From positions 5,704,001-5,768,000 of the forward strand of contig NZ_AP022573.1 of NCBI RefSeq assembly GCF_010729105.1: a DNA stretch of 64,000 nucleotides, written 5' to 3'. The notes under the pieces are model-generated. The model did not search any database. It was not told the DNA's origin and saw nothing but the letters and a program-made list of their open reading frames with translations. Positions 46,424 through 53,250 of this stretch are shown here, piece after piece. The position numbers were made by a program, and so were the translations under genes. Source of the DNA: Mycobacterium saskatchewanense. GTDB taxonomy: Bacteria; Actinomycetota; Actinomycetes; Mycobacteriales; Mycobacteriaceae. Numbering within the stretch: position 1 is the first letter of the stretch; each line of letters starts with the position of its first letter.

Positions 46424-47061
46424 CGTGCGGCCTCCCGCTCGGCGTCCAGCAGCGAGGTGACGGCGTGGTCGAGGTCCAGCAGTCCCTGCGCCGATTTGTA
46501 CGCGGCCAGGGCGGCGACGGTTTCGTGACTCAGCCGCACCCACCCGCTGTTCGGGTAGTGCTGGGCGATCAGGTCCCGCCACACCGTCACCGGCATGTCG
46601 TAGCGGTACTCGCAGTCCCACGGCACCTGCTGGACCGAGAAGCCGCGTTCGCCCCTGACGAAAATCGTTCCGCTGAACAGAAATTGGAGCGGTAACGTGC
46701 CGTGCCGCAGCGCGTGCAGGTACTTGGCGGCGGCCACCTCGAAGTCGTAGGTGCAGTCCAGCGGCAGCGCGACCGTGGTGTTGGTGGTGAAACCCGGCAC
46801 CATGGCGGTGCAGTGCTGCCAGAGGAAGGTGCGCTGGGTGGTGGCCCAGCGTTCGCGGGATCCGAACAGGTCGAGCAAGCCGGCCGCTTCCTCGTCGGAA
46901 TAGGGGCGTCGCAGCGGCTCGATCCGCACCTGGCAGCGCAGGGCGATGGCGTGCACGGGGTCGTCACAGCCCGCATCGATGCCGATTCGCGCTGTGAGAA
47001 CGGGGCTCACGGAGTACGGTTCGGGCGTCACATCGATGACCGCGAACTCCACGTCGATCAT
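46420..47061 (-). CDS. DUF6084-like hydrogenase-cluster protein
   Basis: 213 residues. Sequence hallmarks: MIDVEFAVIDVTPEPYSVSP, then ALRCQVRIEPLRRPYSDEEA, LFGSRERWATTQRTFLWQH, and TVALPLDCTYDFEVAAAKYL. These match a family I recall as DUF6084, seen in group 1h hydrogenase operons. The first half is probably a beta-sandwich. No metal motif is evident. ATG 47061 overlaps the upstream stop and its own stop overlaps the next GTG, so expression is strictly coupled. Function unknown. Confidence 0.78.
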   Translation of the reverse strand: MIDVEFAVIDVTPEPYSVSPVLTARIGIDAGCDDPVHAIALRCQVRIEPLRRPYSDEEAAGLLDLFGSRERWATTQRTFLWQHCTAMVPGFTTNTTVALPLDCTYDFEVAAAKYLHALRHGTLPLQFLFSGTIFVRGERGFSVQQVPWDCEYRYDMPVTVWRDLIAQHYPNSGWVRLSHETVAALAAYKSAQGLLDLDHAVTSLLDAEREAAR

Positions 47062-47699
47062 GTCGGCGCCCCCTGCGCGACGACCGCGCGGGCCGCGATC
47101 TCGGCGAAGAAACCGTCGATGAACGCCCGCGCCTCCTGCCCGCCGTCGAATCCCCGCCACAGCAGGCGCAGGCGGCCGACGAACTCGTAGCACGCGTCGA
47201 TCGGTACGAGATAGGTTTCGGGCGGGGCGGTTTCGTCGTCCGGTACCCGGACGAGCAGCGCCTCCACGTCGTCGGCCAGCAGCCCCACCCGCGAGTCCGA
47301 GCCGCCGACGGCGTTCCACGCGTCCAGATCGAGTTCGGACTCGCACGCGCCCGCGGGGCCGGGGTAGAAGGCGACGGTCCGCCCCAGTGCGGAGTTCGCG
47401 AAGAAGAAGGCGACGCCGACCGGGATCTGCAGGCTCTCCCAGGCGCGACGGTCCAGCGCGAAGTCGGGGAACGCCAGATACCGGTCCGGCACCGCCCGGT
47501 AGCGCAGCTCGGCCTGCGTGTCGGTGAACAACAGGTAGCAGGCGCGGCAGACGCACATCAGCTGTCGGGCGGTCACATTGACGACGTGCTGGTGCTCGTC
47601 GGCGATCGACTCCGCACACATCTCGCACCGCTCGCCGGCCGGCTCGGGTGCGCGCCGGTCGCCGGTGATGCGAGCCAGGACGTCGTAGGGCGTCGTCAT
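47058..47699 (-). CDS. DUF5947-like hydrogenase-cluster protein with four-Cys knuckle
   Basis: 213 residues. An N-terminal metal-binding module is visible: CEMCAESIADEHQHVV then LMCVCRACYLLF, giving two CxxC pairs and nearby His, probably zinc or Fe-S. YRAVPDRYLAFPDFALDRRA and VGVAFFFANSALGRTVAFYPGPAG follow. It matches a family I recall as DUF5947. It is linked by four-base overlaps to hhyE upstream and DUF6084 downstream. It may be an electron-transfer or assembly factor for the hydrogenase; evidence is only context plus the cysteines. Confidence 0.78.
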   Translation of the reverse strand: MTTPYDVLARITGDRRAPEPAGERCEMCAESIADEHQHVVNVTARQLMCVCRACYLLFTDTQAELRYRAVPDRYLAFPDFALDRRAWESLQIPVGVAFFFANSALGRTVAFYPGPAGACESELDLDAWNAVGGSDSRVGLLADDVEALLVRVPDDETAPPETYLVPIDACYEFVGRLRLLWRGFDGGQEARAFIDGFFAEIAARAVVAQGAPT

Positions 47700-48562
47700 G
47701 CGCGGGCTCCCGTCGGTTCGGCCAGTGCCACCGAAGGCACGCCCTCGCGGAGCAGCAGGGGGACCGGCTCGAGGTGGGCGCCGTCGGGCCCGGTGCCCGC
47801 GTGCACGACGTCGAATTGCGTGCCGCAGCGCGGGCATCCCAGCAGTGTCTCGCGAAGGTGCGCACCCGCCAGGGAATCGTCACACACCGGACAATGGTCG
47901 CGATAGGCCAGCGGCAGGTCGCCGATCCGGCAGACCAGCAGCGCGGCGCCCGCCACCAGGAACCCCGCCACGTCACCGGCCTCCAGCTCGGCCAGTTCGG
48001 GCAGCGGATGCCAGCCCGAACGCACTTGGGCCAGCAGGGATTCGGGGGGTATGACGGCCGGACCAGACGGCGCAGAGTCGGCGGTCACCACCTCAATCGC
48101 GACGATCTCCGGGGCCGCCGCCCGGACGGCGTCCTCGACCGCGAGTTCCAGGGTCACCGCCGACGACGGGCAGCTCTTGCAGCTGCCGCGGAAGGCCAGC
48201 CGGGCGGTGTCCCCGTCGATCGAGAGCAGCTCCACGTCGCCGCCGTGCGAGCCCAGGTAGGGCCGCACCCGGTCCAGTGCGTCGGACACCCGCCGGTGCA
48301 CGTCGTGGGGGTGCAGGCCGTGGACGAGGAGCAGGCTGGCCACCAGGTCGTCGGTGGCCAGCCGCTCGGCTACCCCGGGGCCGGCCAACTGCATGATCCT
48401 TTCCAGCCCGGCCCCGTACAAACCCACCACCTCGCGGACCAGCTGCTGCGCGCGTTCGTACGCGCCCGTCCCGCCCGCCGCGCAGGAGTCCAGCAGGGTC
48501 TGGATCCGATCGCCCGCCGCGCGCCACTGCATGTCGTTGTCGGGGTTCGGGCGATCCGTCAT
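47696..48562 (-). CDS. hhyE: HhyE-like iron-sulfur protein (NifU-type plus Rieske-fold domain)
   Basis: 288 residues. A helical N-terminus is followed by a NifU C-terminal-type domain (residues about 90-160) with GSCKSCPSSAVTLELAVEDA, a CxxC cluster or scaffold site. Residues about 175-270 have a Rieske-like fold, but the Cys-His pairs are changed: CPVCDDS and GCPRCGTQFD, so four Cys replace the usual two Cys and two His. M. smegmatis HhyE is needed for Hhy activity and is thought to carry electrons to the respiratory chain (recalled). ATG 48562 follows GGAGGA; the longer frame upstream runs through tandem repeats. Confidence 0.85.
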   Translation of the reverse strand: MTDRPNPDNDMQWRAAGDRIQTLLDSCAAGGTGAYERAQQLVREVVGLYGAGLERIMQLAGPGVAERLATDDLVASLLLVHGLHPHDVHRRVSDALDRVRPYLGSHGGDVELLSIDGDTARLAFRGSCKSCPSSAVTLELAVEDAVRAAAPEIVAIEVVTADSAPSGPAVIPPESLLAQVRSGWHPLPELAELEAGDVAGFLVAGAALLVCRIGDLPLAYRDHCPVCDDSLAGAHLRETLLGCPRCGTQFDVVHAGTGPDGAHLEPVPLLLREGVPSVALAEPTGARA

Positions 48563-48572
48563 GTGTCCTCCA

Positions 48573-48842
48573 GATGGTGACGACCCGCTGCGCCCGGCTT
48601 CGCCGCGCTTGCGATCGTCACGCGATTGATGGTGACGACCCGCTGCGCCCGGCTTCGCCGCGCGTGCGATCGTCACGCGATTGATGGTGACGACCCGCTG
48701 CGCCCGGCTTCGCCGCGCGTGCGATCGTCACGCGATTGATGGTGACGACCCGCTGCGCCCGGCTTCGCCGCGCTTGCGATCGTCACGCGATTGATGGTGA
48801 CGACCCGCTGCGCCCGGCTTCGCCGCGCTTGCGATCGTCACG
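48573..48842. repeat. 55-bp tandem repeat (5 copies) between hhyL and hhyE
   Basis: Units start at 48573, 48628, 48683, 48738 and 48793 with GATGGTGACGACCCGCTGCG. Copies 2 and 3 share one base change (CGCGTGCG for CGCTTGCG) relative to 1, 4 and 5. The last copy runs over the hhyL stop codon at 48838-48840. Each unit can fold: GTGACGA pairs with TCGTCAC 31 bases later, and CGGCTTCGCCG forms an inner hairpin. MIRU/VNTR-like, with probable effects on hhyL-hhyE transcript processing. Confidence 0.95.
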
Positions 48843-50637
48843 CCCCGACGGGCGACTGGGTTGGCGTGTGCAATCTCTCCAGAGTCTTTCCCTTCCCCAG
48901 GTACATGTGGACGCCGCAGGGCAGGCACGGGTCGAAGCTGCGGACCGTGCGCATGACGTCGATGCCCTTGAAGTTCTCGCGGCTGTTCTCCTCGAAGATC
49001 GGCTGGCCCTGCACCGCGTCCTCGTAGGGTCCGGGCGTGCCGTAGCTGTCGCGCGGGTTGGCGTTCCAGGGCGTGGGCGGATACGGGTGATAGTTGGCGA
49101 TCTTGCCGTCCCGGATCACCAGATGGTGGCTGAGCACGCCGCGTACCGCCTCGGTGAAGCCGCAGCCGATGGCTTCGTCGGGCACCTCGAACTTTTCCCA
49201 CGTCTTCGTGCGGCCGGCGCGGATCTCGGCCAGGGCCTTCTCGGCGAAGTGCAGCGCGCACGCCGCCGCGTAGGCCTGGAAGTAGGTGCGCGCCCGGTCG
49301 CGTTCGATGGTGTTGCTGCCGTACTTCGGGATCTTCCACTCGAATTCGACCGGGCCCTTGAGTGCGGTCTTGGGGAGGTTGATCTTGACGGAATTGCCGG
49401 TCGCCTTGACGTAGCCGATGTCGACCAGGCCGGCCAGGGCGGTCGACCACAGGCGGGCCAGCGGACCGCCGCCGGTATCCAGCGCCAGGTGGTCCTTGCC
49501 GTCGAACCAGCGTGGCGACATCACCCAGCTGTACTTGCCGCCGTCCAGGTCACGCTTTTGCGGATGGGGGTTGGTGTGCTGGTTCCACGGGTGGCGCCGG
49601 TCGACCGCGTTGCCCAGCGGGTCGGTCTTGACGAACATCTCCTGCTCGGTCCAGTCGTCGTAATACGAACTGCCCAAAAGGATCCGGATGCCGAGATTGA
49701 TGTCGACCAGCGAGTGGGTGACCAGCTTGCCGTCCACGACCACGCCGGGCGTCACGAACATCGCATTACCCCAGCGTTCCATGTCCTTGTACTCGAAGTT
49801 GCACACCTCGGGGTCCTGGAAGGAGCCCCAGCAGCCGAGCAGGGTGCGGCGCAGACCGACCTTCTCGTAACCGGGCAGTGCGGTGTAGAAGAAGTCGAAC
49901 AGGTCGTCGTGCATGGGCACGACCTTCTTCATGAACTCGACGTAGCGCATGAGCCGGGTCATGTAATCGGTCATCAGCTGGATCGTGGCGACCGTGCCGA
50001 CCCCGCCGGGATACAGCGTGGACGGGTGCACGTGGCGACCCTCCATGAGGCAGAACATCTCTCGCGTCCACCGGCTGACGGCCAGCGCCTCGCGGTAGAA
50101 CTCACCGCTGAACGGGTTGAGCGACCGCATGATGTCGGCGATCGTCCGGTAACCGTGGGCGCCGGCCTGCGGCGCCGGGGTCTTCTCGGCCAGGGCGAGC
50201 ACGCTCGGGTTCGTCTCGGCGACCATCTTCTCGCAGAAGTCCACGCCGACCAGGTTTTCCTGGAATATGTTGTGGTCGAACATGTATTCCGCGGCCTCGC
50301 CGAGGTTGACGATCCACTCGCCGAGGTGCGGCGGCTTGACCCCGTACGCCATGTTCTGCGCATAGCACGAACACGTCGCGTGGTTGTCGCCGCAGATTCC
50401 GCAGATGCGGCTGGTGATGAAGTGGGCGTCGCGAGGGTCCTTGCCCTTCATGAAGATCGAGTAGCCACGGAAGATCGACGAGGTGCTGTGGCATTCGACG
50501 ACCTCCCGGTTCTCGAAGTCGATCTTGGTGTAGATCCCGAGGCTGCCGACGATCCGGGTGATCGGGTCCCACGCCATGTCGACGAGCTGGCCCGGCTCCC
50601 GCTTGGCTGTGGTCGGTTCGGGGACGATAGTTGTCAT
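48838..50637 (-). CDS. hhyL: [NiFe]-hydrogenase large subunit, group 1h (HhyL)
   Basis: 599 residues. The NiFe site is formed by the L1 motif RICGICGDNHATC (Cys79, Cys82) and the C-terminal DPCLPCGVH (Cys571, Cys574, His577). Twenty-two residues follow His577 and should be removed by the cluster's M52 protease. The L1 context (CSCYAQNMAYGVKPPHLGEW) is characteristic of the actinobacterial high-affinity enzymes that oxidise H2 at atmospheric levels. No signal peptide, so the enzyme is cytoplasmic or at the inner membrane face. It lies 65 bases after hhyS. The stop codon sits inside the last unit of a 55-bp repeat. Confidence 0.95.
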   Translation of the reverse strand: MTTIVPEPTTAKREPGQLVDMAWDPITRIVGSLGIYTKIDFENREVVECHSTSSIFRGYSIFMKGKDPRDAHFITSRICGICGDNHATCSCYAQNMAYGVKPPHLGEWIVNLGEAAEYMFDHNIFQENLVGVDFCEKMVAETNPSVLALAEKTPAPQAGAHGYRTIADIMRSLNPFSGEFYREALAVSRWTREMFCLMEGRHVHPSTLYPGGVGTVATIQLMTDYMTRLMRYVEFMKKVVPMHDDLFDFFYTALPGYEKVGLRRTLLGCWGSFQDPEVCNFEYKDMERWGNAMFVTPGVVVDGKLVTHSLVDINLGIRILLGSSYYDDWTEQEMFVKTDPLGNAVDRRHPWNQHTNPHPQKRDLDGGKYSWVMSPRWFDGKDHLALDTGGGPLARLWSTALAGLVDIGYVKATGNSVKINLPKTALKGPVEFEWKIPKYGSNTIERDRARTYFQAYAAACALHFAEKALAEIRAGRTKTWEKFEVPDEAIGCGFTEAVRGVLSHHLVIRDGKIANYHPYPPTPWNANPRDSYGTPGPYEDAVQGQPIFEENSRENFKGIDVMRTVRSFDPCLPCGVHMYLGKGKTLERLHTPTQSPVGA

Positions 50638-50702
50638 CGCTACTGCTCTCCGCCCAAGGGCTTGTCGAGATGGGAACGGAGCGCGCTACACCTGGCCGGG
50701 GA

Positions 50703-51758
50703 TTACCAGGTGCGGCGCGCTCCGGTGGTCAGTTGGTTGCCGTTGTGACGCCAGCGCGGCTCCTTGTCGACGGTGCGCGCCGTGATACCCCTCAGGTTGC
50801 GAATCACGGCCCCGTACAGCCCCGACGCCGTGCTGGAAAGCTTGCCGCCCGGCGGCTCGTCCATGAACGGCATGAATTTGTCCGGGAAGCCCGGCATGGT
50901 GCAGCCGATGCAGATGCCGCCGACGTTTGGGCAGCCGCCAACACCGTTGATCCACCCGCGCTTGGGCACGTTGCACTTTACGACTGGGCCCCAACAACCA
51001 AGCTTCACAATGCATTTCGGCGACCCGTACTCGGTCGCGAAGTCGCCCTGCTCGTAGTAGCCGGCGCGGTCACACCCCTCGTGCACGGTCTTACCGAACA
51101 GCCACTGCGGACGCAGCGCGTCGTCGAGTGGAATCATCGGGGCCTGGCCGGTCGCCATGTACAGCAGGTACGTGAGGGTCTCCGACAGGTTGTCCGGGTG
51201 GATCGGGCAACCGGGGACGCAGACGATCGGGATGCCCGCCTTGCTCTTCCAGTCCCAGCCGAGGTAGTCGGGAACGCCCATCGCCCCGGTCGGGTTGCCG
51301 GCCATGGCGTGGATGCCGCCGTAGGTGGCGCAGGTCCCCACGGCGACGATCGCGGTGGCTTTCGGGGCCAGCCGGTCGAGCCACTCGCTGGTGGTGATCG
51401 GTTGCCCGGTCGCCGGGTCGTTGCCGAACCCGCACCAGTAGCCCTCGTCCTTGATCTTCTCGTTAGGGATGGATCCCTCGACGACGAGCACGAACGGTTC
51501 GAGTTCGCCGCGGTCGGCTCTGAAAAACCACTCGAGGAAGTCGTCCGCGCCCCCGTTGGGTCCGCATTCGAAGTCGATCAGGGGCCAGTGGACGGCGACC
51601 TTCGGCAGGCCGGGAAGGGCTCCCAGCGCGATCTCCTCGACGCTGGGCTGGGTGGCGGCAGTCAACGCCACCGAGTCGCCGTCACAACTTAGCCCCGCAT
51701 TGATCCATAAAACATGGATCAACGTTTCTTCTGCTTTGACTGCCGCTTCTGTTGGCAT
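50703..51758 (-). CDS. hhyS: [NiFe]-hydrogenase small subunit, group 1h (HhyS)
   Basis: 351 residues from ATG 51758, with GGAAAG upstream. The electron-relay subunit. The proximal-cluster motif reads GLSCDGDS (Cys25, Asp28), with the other ligands Cys143 (VGTCATYGG) and Cys184 (PGCPIHPDN). The Asp in place of the usual second Cys matches the three-Cys-one-Asp cluster described for the Ralstonia actinobacterial-type enzyme (recalled). Medial and distal clusters have His226, Cys229, Cys249, Cys255, Cys262, Cys276, Cys283 and Cys286 as candidate ligands. It lacks the Tat leader and membrane anchor of group 1 periplasmic enzymes. Confidence 0.95.
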   Translation of the reverse strand: MPTEAAVKAEETLIHVLWINAGLSCDGDSVALTAATQPSVEEIALGALPGLPKVAVHWPLIDFECGPNGGADDFLEWFFRADRGELEPFVLVVEGSIPNEKIKDEGYWCGFGNDPATGQPITTSEWLDRLAPKATAIVAVGTCATYGGIHAMAGNPTGAMGVPDYLGWDWKSKAGIPIVCVPGCPIHPDNLSETLTYLLYMATGQAPMIPLDDALRPQWLFGKTVHEGCDRAGYYEQGDFATEYGSPKCIVKLGCWGPVVKCNVPKRGWINGVGGCPNVGGICIGCTMPGFPDKFMPFMDEPPGGKLSSTASGLYGAVIRNLRGITARTVDKEPRWRHNGNQLTTGARRTW

Positions 51759-51839
51759 GACGCAGCTTTCCGGGGCCGGGCTGAAAGGCCCCTTCGCCGC
51801 CGGAGTCGACCGTCGGCCCACTTGCGCAGCGATGTCTTG

Positions 51840-51868
51840 GGTCTACTCCCGCCGCCGGGCGTTGTCAA
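51840..51868 (-). promoter_or_regulatory. Candidate promoter of hhySL
   Basis: On the minus strand TTGACA (51868-51863) is a perfect -35, followed after 17 bases by TAGACC (51845-51840), a weak -10. The start of hhyS lies about 80 bases downstream. It is a prediction from consensus only; read-through from hypB is also possible. Confidence 0.45.
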
Positions 51869-51892
51869 CGGTGCGCTGTATTGGTCACCTGT

Positions 51893-51906
51893 CCAACAAA
51901 TGTTGG
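51893..51906. promoter_or_regulatory. Inverted repeat upstream of the hhySL promoter
   Basis: CCAACA-AA-TGTTGG, a perfect 6-bp inverted repeat with two central bases, 25 bases upstream of the candidate -35. It has the position of an activator site. No family of regulators can be assigned with confidence. Confidence 0.4.
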
Positions 51907-51962
51907 GAAAACGCGGGCGCGCTTCAGTCCCAGGGGAATTGGGCCACGAGCACGCCGCTGTC

Positions 51963-51979
51963 ATGCGAGCGCTTTGCAG
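51963..51979. promoter_or_regulatory. Nur-box-like palindrome between hypB and hhyS
   Basis: ATGCGA-GCGCT-TTGCAG, a 17-bp imperfect palindrome with the TGC-N9-GCA core and N5 spacing shared with the sites at 35758, 35781 and 54425. It lies in the hypB-hhyS gap, about 95 bases upstream of the candidate -35. Confidence 0.55.
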
Positions 51980-51997
51980 GAATCGGCATCGCGCCGG

Positions 51998-52786
51998 TCA
52001 GCTCGGTCCGGCGAATCGCCGAAGCCAGTCGAACCAGGCGGCCATGCCGGCTCCGGTGCGCGCGCTCACCGGCAGGATCTCCGCCGTCGCATTGACCTTG
52101 CGCACGTGCTGGAGGTAGGTGTCGACGTCGACGTCGAGGTAAGGCACGAGGTCAATCTTGTTGAGCAACACCACATCAACCGACCGGAACATGACCGGGT
52201 ACTTGAGCGGCTTGTCCTCGCCCTCGGTCACCGAGTAGACCATGGCCTTGGCGTGCTCGCCCACGTCGAACTCGGCCGGGCAAACCAGGTTGCCGACGTT
52301 TTCGACGATCACCAGGTCCAGCGCCGGCAGGTCGAGGCCGGGCAGCGCGCGGTTGACCATGGGGGCGTCGAGGTGGCATTCCCCGCCAAACCCGTTGCTG
52401 GTGTTGAGCAGTGAGATCTGGGCGCCGCGACCGCTGAGCTTGGCCGCGTCGAGGTCGGTCGCGATGTCACCCTCGATCACCCCGATCGCGAATTCGCCGG
52501 CGAGCTCGTCGAGCGTCGCCTGCAGGATGGTGGTCTTGCCCGACCCGGGCGAGCTCATCAGGTTGAGCGCGCGGATCCCGTTGCTCTCGAACGCCGACCG
52601 GTTGGCCTCGGCGAGGACGTCGTTCTCCGCGAAGATCGACTCCAGTACCTCGATGCGTTGAGCGCCCGTCCGGTAGCCGCTGTGGTCGCCGTGGTCGTGG
52701 TCGTGGTCGTGGTCGTGATCGTGGTCGTGATCGCCGTCGTCGTGGGTGTGCACGGTGCCGTCCTCGTGCCGGTGGAACCTACCCAT
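51998..52786 (-). CDS. hypB: Nickel-insertion GTPase HypB
   Basis: 262 residues. The N-terminus is a nickel-storage His-rich stretch (residues 5-36: repeated D-H pairs). The GTPase domain has the P-loop MSSPGSGKTTILQ, VIEGDIATDLDA, the metal-site region GGECHLDAPMV, VIVENVGNLVCPAEFD and the specificity motif LLNKIDLVPY. It delivers nickel with HypA to the large-subunit precursor. It follows hypA by 29 bases. The simple CACGAC-type codon repeats for Asp-His are prone to slippage, so tract length may vary between strains. Confidence 0.96.
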   Translation of the reverse strand: MGRFHRHEDGTVHTHDDGDHDHDHDHDHDHDHGDHSGYRTGAQRIEVLESIFAENDVLAEANRSAFESNGIRALNLMSSPGSGKTTILQATLDELAGEFAIGVIEGDIATDLDAAKLSGRGAQISLLNTSNGFGGECHLDAPMVNRALPGLDLPALDLVIVENVGNLVCPAEFDVGEHAKAMVYSVTEGEDKPLKYPVMFRSVDVVLLNKIDLVPYLDVDVDTYLQHVRKVNATAEILPVSARTGAGMAAWFDWLRRFAGPS

Positions 52787-52815
52787 GGTCAGCTCGATTC
52801 ATCACCGCACGCCCC

Positions 52816-53151
52816 TCACGAGACGTCCAACGACGTCACCAGGAATTCGTTGCCGGTGACCACCTCGACGTCGGTGCTGTCACATCGCGGGCACCAGACC
52901 GACCATGCCGACGTGATCTCCGATTGTTGCCCGCACTCCCGGCACCGCACCTCGGCGCCGACGCACTCGAGTTCCAGCTCGGCGTCGGGCATGTTCTCTG
53001 AGTCCCGGACGAGCGTCCAGCAGAACGACAGCGATTCGGGCACCACCTGGCGCAGCGCCCCGACCCGCACGCGCACCACGTCGACGTGCCGGCCGTCGGC
53101 GTGTGTCTTGACCACTCCGGCGATGGCTTCGCACAGCGACAGCTCATGCAC
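52816..53151 (-). CDS. hypA: Nickel metallochaperone HypA
   Basis: 111 residues. The N-terminal MHELSLCEAI carries the nickel-binding His2. A zinc site is formed by VRCRECGQQSE and WCPRCDST, two CxxC pairs. HypA hands nickel to HypB and the hydrogenase precursor. It is located between nicT (100 bases upstream on the same strand) and hypB, so import, chaperone and insertion genes follow one another in order of use. Confidence 0.96.
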   Translation of the reverse strand: MHELSLCEAIAGVVKTHADGRHVDVVRVRVGALRQVVPESLSFCWTLVRDSENMPDAELELECVGAEVRCRECGQQSEITSAWSVWCPRCDSTDVEVVTGNEFLVTSLDVS

Positions 53152-53250
53152 CGCTGGACACCGGCGCCCGCGTGGACCCGGACGATTCCGCCCGGGCGGT
53201 GGAGGTCATGAGCACTGTTCTACACCCGAAAGTGCCCGGGGGGCACTCGT

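Noticed and set aside
39135..48842. Tandem repeats considered as CRISPR arrays
   Set aside because: Units are directly adjacent with no unique spacers, and there are no cas genes; they fit MIRU/VNTR arrays.
48736..50748. 670-codon plus-strand ORF opposite hhyL
   Set aside because: It is the complement of a strongly conserved hydrogenase gene; its translation is Val/Asp/Gln/His-rich with no recognisable domain, the usual antisense shadow in high-GC DNA.
51926..51931. Possible DosR half-site GGGACT upstream of hhyS (minus strand)
   Set aside because: Only one half of the 20-bp palindrome matches; the other half (GCGCG) does not, so hypoxia control by DosR is not supported by sequence.
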